DNA of 64,000 nucleotides, taken from positions 1,488,001-1,552,000 of the forward strand of contig NC_065876.1 in NCBI RefSeq assembly GCF_933775445.1, in the 5' to 3' direction. The position numbers and the translations under genes were made by a program. This stretch comes from Argentina anserina (lineage: Eukaryota; Streptophyta; Magnoliopsida; Rosales; Rosaceae). Of the stretch, positions 12,029 through 25,549 are shown piece by piece (positions within the stretch are counted from its first letter, which is position 1; each line of letters begins with the position of its first letter). The notes under the pieces were generated by a model, which saw nothing but the letters and a program-made list of their open reading frames with translations, was not told where the DNA came from and made no database searches.

Positions 12029-14257
12029 ATGGAAACATCAAATCACGGCCGTGCCAGCTTCTGGACTCGTGCGAATGCTCTGCTCAGAAAGAGCCTAACT
12101 TTCCAGGTCCCCTCCTCTTTTTCTTCTGCTGGGTTTACGTCTAATTTGGTTTTATGTTACTGTGACGAATTGAAAGACCCTCAAGATTTCTGGGTTTGCT
12201 TGTTTCTTTCGTTCTGCTACATAAAGATAGATTCTTGATCGCTTTTCATTATCAAGCTGTTACCTTTTTACCATTTTACTTTCTGGGTTCATTTCAGTCG
12301 GTGAATTTTGATTATTGTGTTGGTTTGATCTAACCTATGTTAAGATTTGAGATGGAAATTGTGTGGCTCTTTGAGAAATATGAAATGTGATGATAATGCT
12401 GTATGTGTTTTTATTATTATGCAGAAACGGAATATGAAACAGAATGTTAGGCTAGTTTCAGTCCCAATTTTTCTCTGTATAATGCTGCTTCTCATCCAAA
12501 TATTGGTCAACCATGAACTCGACAAGCCTGAAAATAGGTGTGGCTGTGTTTGTATTGATACGAACGGAGACGGCGAGTGTGAGAAAGTTTGTGGATTGGA
12601 ATACTCAACTTTGGATCAAGCAGCCACTTGTCCTATTCCTCATCCTCCAGAATGGCTGCCATTGCTTCAAATGCCTAATCCTGACTTTCGCGTGGTGATA
12701 TCTGATGTTGTACCATACAAAGACTTGCCAAGTGAGTCATGCAAGAGGACAGGATCTTGTCCTGTGACCATATTGTTCACTGGGAATAATCATTCCCTCA
12801 GTGAAGGTATTACCCTCTCTTTATCTGGTACTTGCTTCTTAGTATGTTCATTTCGGATTCACTTAACACTGTTATTGTCTGCATTCTGTTAGTTGTGGCT
12901 CGGAATATATTCACAAGTCCTTTTACTTTGAATTCCTCTGATAACCTGGATAGTTTAACCAGTAGTGTCTTAGTAAGTTGTCTATCTCCGCATTCCTTTT
13001 CTACTTTTTATTTTTTTGGAAAATTCCATCCTTTTAAACATCTTTAGTATTTGTCTTATTTAGTTTCTTCATTACTATTCCTTTATGTCAGTTTTTTTTG
13101 AAATGTTTCAGGGCTCAGAATCAATGCCTGAATATTCCAATTTCCTTGATCCTGCTTTCTATTCGGGTCTCCCGATGTATAATGTGCAAAGCAAATGCTC
13201 AGACAACCCTGTGTTTTCTGTTCCCATTAATATATCATCCATTCTGATAGAACAAGGTAAACACATCTTTCCTCCTTTGTTTATAATAGATCTAAAAGTG
13301 TAAATTTTTGGTGTACGCTCGTACACACATTCATTGGGAAAGCATGCAAGTTCTGCTTTGAACTTCGTTGTGTTCGGTCCTTGAAAATTTTATTTATTTC
13401 TGTGGCCACATACAACAATTCTTTGCATGTCACCTTCTAATTCTTATAGACACCTAAATTATTTTGAACCCAGAGGTGAGATGTGCTCAAGGTTTGCATG
13501 TGTGGCGCAATAGTTCATCTGAGGTAAACAATGAGCTATATAAGGGTTACAGATATGGGAATTCAGAGAGGAAGATCAATGAACTACTTTCAGGTATCGA
13601 ATGATTGTATCTGCCTTGATCATTTGATGTGACAAGCATTGTATTTGCAGATCAATACTGATGGTGGTTTTTCTTGCAGCTTATGACTTTTCTAACTCAA
13701 ATGAGAACAACTTTAATGTGAGCATATGGTACAATTCAACCTTTAAGAATGACACAGGCAATGGTCCTATTTCTTTGCTGCGGCTTCCTCGCTCAGTAAA
13801 TTTGGTATATATCTAACTCATGTATATTGTGTTTAACCTAGAGTAATGGTTTTATTTTTATATTTGAAGTCCGTGTGAGTCATGAGAATATTTTCCATGA
13901 CATCTTACAAGTTGTTTAAAGAATATGGTCTCTTTATCCAAAAGTTGCTAACTCAGGCAGGCTTGACTCTGAAGATAGAGCAAGACTGAGAAAAGTGGGA
14001 AATAGAGTGTTATCCAAACCTTCATGCTGCTAGAGCATTAGTGTTGTTGTAGTTGTCCCTGTCCGGAGTGTGCAGCCAGTACTAGGTTTCTAACAAATAT
14101 TCCTAATGTTTACTATGTGGCTATTAGGGCATTTCTTATCTGTAGTTGCAATCAAAGATCTATAATCAGTTGATGACCAATGAAATTTCTAATCTCCCAC
14201 ATTTGACACTGCATGTGAATTTTGGTTAAATTGTTTTCCTCAGTAGGACGATATATG

Positions 14258-14304
<47 letters not shown>

Positions 14305-17300
14305 CGGTTTTCAACTGACATACAATAATGATTGCTTAAGATTCTATCTGTTCACAGGTATCCAACGCGTACCTTCAGTTTCTGCTAGGATATGGTACAA
14401 ACATTTTGCTTGAATTTATCAAAGAAATGCCCAAGCCCGAAACCAGTCTCAGGCTGGATTTTTCTTCTCTTATTGGCACACTCTTCTACACGTGGGTCAT
14501 ATTACAGCTATTCCCGGTGAGTATGGGAAGCATTGTTAATCCATATGACTTGGTCAAGTTTAACAAGACTTGTCTTCTGCCATGGATTTTGCTATATGTA
14601 AAAAAAATAAAAATTAATAGCTAATCACATTTACAAATTACAAGTATTCACCTTTCTTTCTGAATGATTGTAAAGTAATTAGGGACATTGTCAGCATCAT
14701 CTTTGTTGTCTTGCATCCTCCTGGCTATTGTAGTCATGAAATTAACAAGCCATGCTACAAGTGCTTACACAACTTAGCCATGGTTGCCTCTGAAATTGAA
14801 ACTGAACCTATCCATCTGTTTTGAATCACATTGTATTTTCTTATGCGAGGCTGTCCTTAATCAATTGCAACCTTTCAAATTAGCACAAAAAATAGTTGTA
14901 AATGTGTCAGTTTTCCCATCTAATCCCCCATGCTATGCTCAGGAATTTGATCTATGTCTATTGTCTAGACATGATTACTTATACCTTTCCCTTCCTCAAT
15001 TCTTATAGCCAATTATTACTTATACCTTTCCCTTCCTCAATTTTTATGTAGGTGGTGTTGACATCACTGGTATATGAGAAAGAACAGAAATTGAGAATCA
15101 TGATGAAAATGCATGGACTTGGTGATGGACCTTATTGGATGATTTCGTACATGTATTTTCTTGTAGTATCTTCAGTCTACATGTTATGTTTTGTTATATT
15201 TGGCTCGCTTATAGGTAAGAATTATTCTCAAAAACTATATTACTCTGGCTTTACTTCCATTTGCTTGAACAAAGTATTTGATGAATTAGCTTGATAAAGC
15301 TGATTTTTTTACAGGACTAAAATTCTTCACACTGAATGACTACAGCATCCAATTTGTCTTTTACTTCATCTATATCAACTTGCAAGTATCAACGGCTTTT
15401 CTAGTATCTACTATGTTTTCAAATGTGAAGACTTCTGCAGGTTTGGATCTTTTCAAATTGGACTAGTTGGAACTTCTCAATTTTAATCTTGCATGATGAG
15501 TTAATAGACATGCCTATCATGATTATTTTGATGATAACAGTCATAGGTTATATATGCGTCTTTGGAACTGGGCTTTTGGGAGCCTCTCTTTTTGAGTTCT
15601 TTCTCCACACCCCGTCAGTACCTAGTAAGTGGATTAACATGTATCATAATCTCCTAACTTTGCCACTTTTACATTTTACTTCAAGAAAGAAAAACTCAGA
15701 AAAATTGTGAAATTGTTTTTGTTTATTGTAGGAGGATGGATCACTGTTCTTGAGCTATATCCCGGCTTCTCTCTATATCGGGGCTTATATGAGTTTGCCC
15801 AGTATTCCTTTATTGGGAATTACATGGGGACTGATGGGATGCGGTGGCGAGATTTGAGTGATAAACAGAACGGGATGAAAGAGGTCTGGATTATCATGGC
15901 TGTCGAGTGGTTTGTGGTGCTTTTTATTGCATATTACCTAGACCAAGCTGTATCATCATCAGGAAGTGTGAAATATCATTTACGTTTCTTTCAAAACGGA
16001 AAGAAGAAATTATCATCTTGGAGGATGCGTAGTTTTCAAAGGCAGGACTCTAAAGTGCTTTTTCAGATGGACAAACCTGATGTTGGGCAAGAGGTATCTC
16101 TTTCTTGCGATTCTCAGTCTGCATTATTTGTTTATTTATACTGACCAATTTTTAACGCTGAGTGAGCCAGTTTGGTGGTGCACCACAAGGAATGGTACAA
16201 ATTGCTGTAATGAGTTTCAGATCATTTAAGTTGACAGATGAAAGTCATGAAACTGATTTTTTTCTAAGGAAGTGATTTGGCAGTCCACTTAAGTACTTAA
16301 TGTGGAGTGAAATGGAAAAGTGTTGAGAAGTGGAGTTCCAAAATCACACCCATTTAGGATTTCTATGATTCATTAAGTGATTGTTATATGATTTGATAAT
16401 AGTTCTTTAGTTGTGAACCCTCAACATATCTCATGTTGCCACTCATAAATATTCCAGTTGGTATTTTGTTGATGCACACTTCTGGATACATAGAAGTTTT
16501 CATCTTTCTTTGAACATGAACAAAGCTTTCTCTTCCTTTCCAGATGGAGAGGGTCAACAAGTTGCTACTGGAACCTGATACAAGTCATGCAATTATTTGC
16601 AACAATCTCAGAAAGGTTTATCCTGGAAGAGATGGAAACCCTGAGAAGTTTGCTGTGAGAGGGTTGTCTCTTGCGTTGTCTCGAGGGGAGTGCTTTGGTA
16701 TGCTTGGCCCTAATGGGGCTGGCAAGACCTCTTTTATTAATATGGTGAGTATACTGATTGAAACTTTTCCATTTACTTACTTTATATGAATTGCCTTCCC
16801 CATATTTGTTTTCCCCGTTTTCTGGTGGAAGCAGTATTCATTACCACTTTGCATTTGATTATATGAAAGAAAATGTGATGAAAAGCTGAAACAGTTTGTT
16901 TAGAAATCAATCAATAATGTTATATTGCTCCAACATATAAAATACATTTTTATTGGAGATAATAACTTCAATTTCTCTTATATTTGAACAACATTAGTGA
17001 ATAACTTGGGTCACGTTAGCCTGAGCTATAACTATTTACGTCTGTTTCCCTCAGCTCTAAAGTGCTGTGTCTGCGGGGTTAATATATCTGGGCTTGGCTC
17101 TCCCCTTCGGATGTTGTCCTGTGACTTCTACATTCTTACATTTCATTGCTCTTGTGATTCTTTGGGTTCATGCATCTCTATATCTTTCTACAGATGATTG
17201 GTCTGACACCGTCAACCTCTGGCACGGCTTTTGTTCAAGGACTGGAGATCAACACTCAGATGGATAAAATCTATACCAGCATGGGAGTTTGCCCACAGCA

Positions 17301-17977
17301 TGAGTAAGCTGTGCTATCTGCCTGATCTGTCGAGAAGGCATTACTTTCCTTCTCTGGTCTTTCTCCTTTGAATTAAATAAAATTTTGAGTTTCGGACATC
17401 TTGCAGCCTACTATGGGAAACCCTGACTGGAAGAGAGCATCTACTTTTTTATGGAAGACTGAAGAATCTCAAAGGTTCTGGACTAAGACAAGTAAGTCAT
17501 TACATGCCGCTAATTGTTTTGTGCTTGCTGATAATTAAGACAAGCAAGTCATTACATACATAATACATTTATTTATTTTGTACTTGCAGATTAAGCTTAT
17601 CTGTGTTTCCTTGTTTTGCGTCTAAATTTTATTTCTCAAGGCAGTAGAAGAATCTTTGAAGAGTGTTAATCTATTTCATGGAGGGGTTGCAGACAAAAGA
17701 GCTGGAAAGTACAGTGGTGGTATGAAAAGAAGGCTTAGCGTCGCAATTTCACTAATAGGCGATCCTAAAGTATGTCTTGATAATTGTTGGGCCACTCTAG
17801 CTCTGGGACAATTTTCCTGGACCTGTAAACTTCTTCATATCCTATTGACTGCTTTTGCAAACTCTTTGTAGGTTGTTTACATGGATGAGCCCAGCACTGG
17901 ACTTGATCCAGCTTCAAGACATAATTTATGGAATGTTGTGAAGCGGGCAAAACAAGATCGTGCAATCATCCTAACAA

Positions 17978-18018
<41 letters not shown>

Positions 18019-18604
18019 GCTAGCCCAGTCAAATCACATCCAGGATGATGACCTATTTTGCCTCTTTAATTCAATTCACTTATAAAGCTTGTAACCATAC
18101 CAGCGCACTCCATGGAAGAGGCAGAGGTTCTTTGTGATCGTTTAGGAGTTTTTGTTGATGGAAGCTTGCAGTGCATAGGAAACCCAAAAGAGGTACAATA
18201 AATTAGTGCCATAACATCTCGATGGTATATACTAGCATCGATCATCACTATTATCTGTGTTTCTAGTCAGTTTCTAAATGTATAACTATAAATCTATAAT
18301 ACAGCTGAAAGCTAGATATGGAGGATCTTATGTGTTTATAATGACGACATCTTCAAATCACGAAGAAGAGGTGGAGAACTTAGTGCGGAATCTCTCCCCA
18401 AATGCTAATAAAATATATCATCTCTCCGGAACCCAGAAGTTTGAGTTGCCAAAACAAGAAGTCAAAATTGCCGATGTTTTCCAAGCCGTGGAGAATGCAA
18501 AGAGCAAGTTTACAGTTTTTGCATGGGGTCTAGCTGATACTACCTTGGAGGATGTCTTCATCAAGGTCGCACTTGGGGCTCAAGCCTCCGATGTGTTGGC
18601 ATGA
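12029..18604 (+). CDS. Half-size ABCA transporter, tandem copy 1 (ABCA2/ABCA7-like)
   Basis: Eighteen exons join in frame to 947 residues: 12029-12106, 12425-12806, 12893-12972, 13112-13256, 13474-13593, 13680-13804, 14358-14516, 15052-15214, 15315-15440, 15541-15624, 15732-16093, 16544-16744, 17194-17303, 17407-17491, 17641-17769, 17872-17977, 18104-18192, 18305-18604. The layout is one membrane domain then one nucleotide-binding domain: an N-terminal membrane helix, a large Cys-containing luminal loop, five or so helices (exons 7-11), then Walker A GPNGAGKTS, Q-loop CPQHD, signature YSGGMKRR, Walker B VVYMDEPSTGLDP and H-loop THSMEEAE. All catalytic motifs are intact. Plant half-size ABCA proteins dimerise to move lipids or fatty acids, probably at the ER. 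Intron 7 has a duplicated 3' splice region. A near-identical tandem paralogue follows. Confidence 0.93.
14258..14304. repeat. (ATT)n microsatellite in ABCA copy 1 intron 6
   Basis: About fifteen ATT units, 54 bp before the exon 7 acceptor at 14357. Confidence 0.95.
14974..15051. repeat. 41-bp tandem duplication of a 3' splice region
   Basis: The stretch from ATTACTTATACC to CTCAATTYTTAT occurs twice with a 41-bp period at the end of intron 7 of ABCA copy 1. Both copies end in a plausible acceptor (CTTATAG at 15008, TATGTAG at 15051). Only the second keeps the reading frame. Confidence 0.85.
17982..18015. repeat. (CT)n tract just after exon 16 donor, ABCA copy 1
   Basis: A CT run begins a few bases after the exon 16 donor at 17978. 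A matching CT run follows the homologous donor in copy 2 (about 23803-23832). Confidence 0.9.
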
Positions 18605-19545
18605 TTGCCACCATTTAGTTCTCTATGTCAATATTCCTTATTATACGGACTTATAAACAGACATGTCTTCAAGAGCTGATCGATATAAATATAGGTATGT
18701 CCATATGCACGACGATATTTGCTGTAATGAATCTCTCATTGTTTATATAGAATATGTCCAAGAAGCATTCGTAGTATGGAGGAGTTTTTAGTTACATGCT
18801 GATCTATATATGGAGGAGTTTATAGTTTCACAGCAAACACATAATGAGGGCGATCTTCAATTCATGAGGGTGATGTGGGGTAAAGCTCGGTGCAAACTCT
18901 ATTTTCCTAATGCTAATAAGATTGAGCTGCCTACGTATGAGTACTATATATCCTGGTATTCAAGGCAGTAGCAAAAACAATGTTCACCATTTATGCATGG
19001 ATCCGATCTGACGAAATCTTTCATCAAGGGAAGCTGACACACGTAATAGTGTTTCAGATACTTCAAGTTCATTTGGTTCTCTGTTCAAATACCGGTGCTT
19101 AATTTGTTCCTATGGAGCAAAGTTTATTAGTAAATGGCATAATTTAGTCTGGTATTTCCCAAATTTGGGAGCCAACTACTATTACCAGGCAAATAAGAAA
19201 ATGATGTGAAATTAGAGGCATCATAATTCATAAAGAAGCTGATCATTTAGCCGTCCATATCTATATAATGAGTTTTTCTTTTCTTTTCCAACGATTTCAT
19301 TTGTGATGGTTAATGGAGAGTCAAAACCCAACATATCGGGCTTTACGTCAAGAGACTTGCTTAATTTAGCAAAAAGAGAATGCAGGTCATGTTAAAGCGA
19401 GGGTATATATAGTGAGTCCTGTGTTTTCTTTTCTTCACAATACAGCTTCTTCTTTCGTCCTTCCTTTGAAACTTGATTCTGAATCTTTGACGTTGACATT
19501 CAAATAAGGGTTTCTTGTGAATCCCTTCCTTTTGAAAATCGAGCA
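18605..19545. other. Spacer between tandem ABCA genes
   Basis: Holds the 3' UTR of copy 1, the decayed exon-18 relic at about 18836-19032, and the promoter and 5' UTR of copy 2. A TATA-like GGTATATATAG lies near 19401. Nothing else was recognised. Confidence 0.6.
18836..19032 (+). pseudogene. Decayed copy of an ABCA last exon
   Basis: Short blocks match exon 18 of the flanking ABCA genes in the right order: CCTAATGCTAATAAGATTGA (compare the PNANKI codons near 18400), then an AAGGCAGTAGCAAAAACAAT block, then FTIYAW-like codons, and finally a CTTTCATCAAGGG block equivalent to the DVFIKV end. Several internal deletions and frame changes show it is non-coding. It lies about 240 bp beyond the stop of copy 1, so it is probably the last trace of another tandem copy. 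Confidence 0.65.
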
Positions 19546-20955
19546 ATGGCGGAGTTTGTTGGTAGTCAAGCTAGTTTCTGGGTCCAATCCAATGCTTTGC
19601 TCAGAAAGAACTTAACCTTTCAGGTCTTGTATCTTTTTTTATGCTATATATATGGTGGTGAAATTAATCGATCGAGCCATGTCCGGCATACATGCATATC
19701 TGAAACCTTTTTTTGTCTCATGTAGAAACGAAGAATGTGCGCCAACATTACGCTCATTTTAATACCAGCTTTCTTCTGCATCTTATGTGCCCTAATCCAA
19801 TACTTAACAGATATCTATGCTGTTAGAAATGGCCCAGAAAAATGTGGATTCCAAGAATTTCATCTACAGTGTCCAATCCCTTCTCCTGTAGAATTTCCTC
19901 CCCTGTTACAAGTACCACCAACTGAACATCGTGCTGTCCGAAGTGATTTGTTTCCATGGACGGACTTGCCCGACTCAAAAGAGGAACCTCGTCCTGTGAC
20001 CATACTCATAACTGGGAATGACCAGACAATAGCACAAAGTAAGAATGATTCTTCTTTGCATTATTGTTCTTGTCAATATATCTCAATATTTGTGGTTTGT
20101 TAGTTATTTATAGCAATTAGCTAGCGTAATATGAATAAAAATCAGGAACTTACCTTACTTCATTTATCGTATTTTAATGCAGGCTTGGGTTTAAACATGT
20201 TGCCGGTGGGTAGCATCCCGGACAAATCCACCAGCAACGTGACGGATTTCTCAAAATTCGTTATGGTATATATATGTTGCATGTCATTTCTCTTCTTCTC
20301 GATCCTTTGTTCTTTGTTCTATTTGGTATCTAGTAAATACTAATTATGAGCTAATTTATTCTGGATATATATATGTCAAGGGTACCGACCACGATCCGCC
20401 AAGAACACTTTATCAGGATTCGAGTTTTTCTTCCTCGAATGGAATTAAAAATCTGCAGCTTGAATGCAATAACATCGATAAGGAAGAAGACTCTACAAAA
20501 GATGAGGATGAAGACTCCGCAATCGTAAAAAAAGACAAGGAAGACTCTACCAAAAAATATCATAATGTTACACAACTACAACTATCACCAGATAATACCC
20601 CAGTAGTTGGGGTAGGTAAGAACTATTAAGATCTTGGTTTGGTTGTAGTATAACTGGTGTGGAGTATAACTTCTGTAATTGTGTACAGTATAATGTTCAT
20701 GGTCAATGTATATCTTGATTTCGTTGCACACCAGCGTGCTGATTACTTGCAATTGTACTCGTGACCTAGTGAATCTTTTGTCTTGAAACATGTAGATGTT
20801 TATTGTCTCCCGTGTCTAATATTGTGGCGTAATAGTTCTACTGAAATAAACGATGAACTGTTCAAAGGTGACGCGAAGGGGAACAAAGAGAACAAAATTA
20901 ATGAAATACTAACAGGTAATTAGCTGATTAATCTACTTGATTTACACACATGCAC

Positions 20956-20987
<32 letters not shown>

Positions 20988-23803
20988 TATACATGTAGGG
21001 GAATAATAATGATAGTATGTTGATGTCTTCTTGCAGCGTTTGATATCTCAAATTCGGATACTAATACTTTCAATGTGACCATATGGTACAATTCAAACAC
21101 CAATAAGGAGTTGAGACGAGTTCCACGCTTGGTCAATATGGTATTCGATTACTTAAGAATTACTGCATGCATGCATGCAATAACAAATGTTCACTTACTT
21201 AATACATAGTACAGGGCTATAGGCTTGATCGATCAGTATTAACAGATCTAACAATTGTAATTCACAGGCATCAAACGCGTACCTTTGGTTTCTGAAAGGA
21301 AATAGTAGGACACAAATTATGTTCGACTTTAACAAAGAAATGCCCAAGGGTTTGACCACCGGAATCCCTCCGGTCGATGTTGGGGCACTTATAGGTCCAC
21401 TGCTGTTTACGTGGATTATTTTACAATTGTTCCCGGTAAGATCAATGATGTTCGTGATAACACAAGTGTATAATAAGACTTTATTTTATAATTAAGTCTA
21501 ATATAGATTTTCTGTTCTTGTAGGTTGTGTTGGCATCTCTGGTTTATGAGAAACAAGAAAGATTGAGAGTGATGATGAAAATGCATGGTCTCGGTGATGG
21601 ACCTTATTGGATGATTTCATATTCTTATTTTCTTACTATATCTATGTGCTACATTATATTTTTCGTTGGATTTGGCTCAATTCTTGGTAAGTAAATTATG
21701 AGCAACTCAAATGCCGAACCATTTCTCTTATTATTACTTGTGATATGTCTGTATCTGGTCGAAGTTTATGTATATCTATCTTTACTGCAGGGTTAACCTT
21801 CTTTTACAAACATGACTATTCCCTCCAATTCACCTTTTACTTCCTCGTAATAAACTTGCAAATAGCGCTGGCTTTTCTTATGTCGGCAATGTTCTCGACC
21901 ACTATGAGTGCTACAGGTTTGATATAGGATTGACTACTCTGTCTGTACGTTGGATCGTCCTTCATGCATGTCTATTATATTAGGTGCTAATGTCTAAGTC
22001 GAAATCATATCAATGACCACAGTTGTAGCTTACATTTACGTCTTCGGAAGTGGGCTTCTGGGAGTGGCTTTCTTGCAGACTCTAATCGATGATATATACA
22101 TGGATAGTAAGTGGAGATTACAGTAGTTCTAACTTCTAAAAGCTGATAATGTAAATTTACACTTCTATTTAGTTTATTTCATTATTATAAATTAATGATG
22201 ACAATGGTCAACTAATCCATGTTTGCGTTAATATTGCACGTCCTTATGCAGAAGCGTGGATCATTACTCTAGAGTTGTTCCCTGGCTTCTCTCTCTATCG
22301 AGGCCTAGTGGAGTTTATGAATTATGCCACCGAAGGGAAATTCATGAATACTAGAGGTATGCAATGGGATGATTTGAATGATAGCGTAAATGGTATGAAA
22401 GACGTATTGATCATCATGGCATTAGAGTCGGCTGTGCTGCTTCTTCTTGCATTTTACATTGATCAAGTTGTAACATGGGGAAAATCTCCTTTGGTCTTCC
22501 TGCGAAGAAAGAAAGCACCAACTCTTGGAATCCCAAGCATCCAGAGGCATGGATCTAAAGGTTTTGGTGACATGGAGAAACCTGATGTCGCTCACGAGGC
22601 AAGTAATTCATAATCCTTTTCTTCTTATTTTATATAGGTAATGCATGATCCATGGATTTAAAGATGCAGTACTCATTGGTTGCTTAGTTTATGTCCTTCT
22701 GCAGAAAGAAAAAGTTGATAAGCTGATGGAAGAAGCAAAGTATACAAGTCATGTTGTGATATGTGATAACATAAAGAAGGTGTATCCAGGAAGAGATGGA
22801 AACCCTGAGAAATTTGCAGTGAGAGGATTGTCTCTTGCTTTGCCTCAAGGGGAATGCTTTGGTATGCTTGGTCCTAGTGGTGCAGGGAAGACCTCTTTTA
22901 TCGAAATGGTACTATCTATTCTATTCGTGATCTTGTGTGTGTTTGAGTTTTTGTATTATATCACTGCTAATTCTTAAATTATATATCTTCGGACAGTTGA
23001 TTGGTCTCCAAAAGCCAACTGCAGGCACAGCCTATGTTCAGGGCTTGGACCTTGTAACTCAAATGCATGAAATATATTCCTGCATTGGTGTTTGTCCACA
23101 ACACAAGTAAGCAGAATTTTCCTGAGATTTTCATGGTTCTGTTCTTTTTGTACTAAATTCGATCTGACTGTTGCTTTCTTTCTGAAAAAATATAGCCTAC
23201 TGTGGGCAACCCTAACAGGAAGAGAGCATCTTCTATTTTATGGGAGACTTAAGAACCTCAAAGGTTCTCACTTAACCAGAGTAAGTCCGATACCTATATA
23301 TTTATGGATACCGCATTACCGGCCATAACATGCGAGCTTATCAGTGCATGTAGATGTGTTTGGCTCGAACAAAGATGTTGTTAAATGAATTTGCCAAATA
23401 ATAAGTTAGTTTTGTTTATGATGAAGGGAGTGGAAGATTCTTTGAAGAATCTGAATCTATTTAACGGCGGTGTTGCTGATAAACGAGCAGGGCAATATAG
23501 TGGAGGTATGAAAAGAAGGCTTAGCGTCGCCATTTCACTCATAGGCAATCCTATAGTAAGTATTTCTTCATCATCAATAAATTGATCTAGCTCTGCTGAT
23601 CTGTGAATGATGCCAATCTAGCTACTTGTTAGTTTAATTAACTATAAGTTCATAAAGTTTTGATTAGTTGTTCATGGGTCCAATCCATACATGTAGGCTG
23701 TTTACCTGGATGAACCCAGTACCGGACTCGATCCAGCTTCAAGAAACACTCTATGGAATGTTATAAAGCTCGCTAAGCAAGGCCGTGTCATCATACTAAC
23801 CAG

Positions 23804-23834
<31 letters not shown>

Positions 23835-24470
23835 GTATGTTATAGCAATCTAAAATCAATTACCTCCTTAACTAATTAATTAACTCACGATGCATGCATG
23901 CTGTGTTAAATTGCAGCGCATTCCATGGAAGAAGCAGAATTCTTGTGTGATCGAATAGGAATTTTCGTAGATGGAAGAATGCAGTGCATAGGAAATCCAA
24001 AAGAGGTACGCGTGTGTTCTCACTATTAGGTTCTAATCAAGAACACAGTAAATTAAACAGGATCGGGAAGACATTGTCAAGCTAAACTAGTGTCAGTACT
24101 CAGTACTATGAATTTAATTGTGGTAATCAAATGGCATATTGTAATGCAGTTGAAGGGAAGATATGGAGGATCATATGTGTTCACAATCACAACAGATTCA
24201 TGTTATGACCAAGAAGTAGAGACTCTGATACAGAGACTCGCCCCGAATGCCACCAGGGTATACCACCTCGCCGGAACACAAAAATTCGAGTTTGCGAAAA
24301 GTGAGGTCAGAATTGCAGATGTTTTCCAGACAGTGGAGCATGCAAAGAAGATATTCACAGTCTATGCTTGGGGGCTATCTGACACTACTCTGGAGGATGT
24401 CTTTATTAAGGTTGCTAGTGCACCCAAGTTTGCATCCAACGTCTTGAGTAGAGATAATTTGGTCGAATGA
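19546..24470 (+). CDS. Half-size ABCA transporter, tandem copy 2 (ABCA2/ABCA7-like)
   Basis: Eighteen exons join in frame to 954 residues: 19546-19623, 19726-20038, 20183-20265, 20381-20615, 20796-20915, 21037-21140, 21268-21435, 21524-21686, 21791-21916, 22023-22106, 22252-22598, 22705-22908, 22997-23106, 23196-23280, 23427-23555, 23697-23802, 23917-24005, 24150-24470. Exon phases all match copy 1 and eleven of the eighteen exons have exactly the same length. Walker A GPSGAGKTS, CPQHN, signature YSGGMKRR, Walker B AVYLDEPSTGLDP and THSMEEAE are intact. Exon 4 is unlike copy 1: its luminal-loop sequence is replaced by an acidic/basic low-complexity stretch (EEDSTKDEDEDSA and KKDKEDSTKK). Intron 11 starts with GC (GAG|GCAAGT), where copy 1 has GT. 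Likely a membrane lipid transporter acting as a dimer. Confidence 0.9.
20956..20992. repeat. (CATA)n/(TA)n microsatellite in ABCA copy 2 intron 5
   Basis: Several ACAT units followed by TA units, 45 bp before the exon 6 acceptor. Confidence 0.9.
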
Positions 24471-25494
24471 TATAGAATGTATTCAGTATGTACAGGGACG
24501 AGTACATATGTACACACTGCATGCACAGTACGTACAGTGTCTTGTATGTACACATATCTTGTAGATTGGCTAAGATCGGATGACATATTATTGACCCACG
24601 GTCCCATGCATGTACATATTCTTGCATTGCCGTGTGGAGTAACTATTATGTGTACCCGGAACACCAAGTGGTATTATCATGTGTTGTACCTAGTTAATCA
24701 TATTATTAGATGGTGTAGTAAACATGCAAACGGTGAAATATGAAAATATTATTTTAATATGAGTAACTAATTAGAACAAACACAGTAAAAAATATACCAA
24801 TAATATTAAATAAGTATGCCCACATATAATAATTTTTCTGTCGTATATACAAGAATGTCGTGAATGATACTAGCAATAGTCATGGTCATGTACATTTTAA
24901 CGTCACTAACATGCTCCCCTTGATAGTATAATAAAGGAGTTAATTATATGCAATTCTGTAAAATAACCGGTGTAAAATTGGCACTCTCTTTTTACTTTTT
25001 ACAAGGGAAATTATTATATATATCTGCCACATATCCCACGTGGCGTACCTTTTTAATGTTATTGGTCTATTTTTTACTATGATTATTTCTGATTTGTACT
25101 TATATATAAATAAACTTTTGTCATTTTCACCGCGTACATGTTAATTATATCATGACGTAATATGATTGATTGCATACAACCCATGATAGTGACAGTGGTG
25201 TGGCGGGTACACATAATAATTACTCTTATAACTCTCTCTCTCTCTCTCTCCATTCGAATCCCACAATTCAAGCCTTGAAAGGTGGAAATGTAAGAAGATC
25301 GACTTCTATTCAAAGTAGGTCATTACATCCTAATCAAAATGGCAGATTGACCATTTATGGAATGGTAAAAGAGAGATCTTATGAGTCTTATCTTTCTAAC
25401 GATCATTTGTACTATCCTTATTCTGTTATCCACAACAAAAGCCTTCACATCTGTCAATTACCAAATCAGTGTTGATCCTTATCATCTATTCATC

Positions 25495-25549
<55 letters not shown>

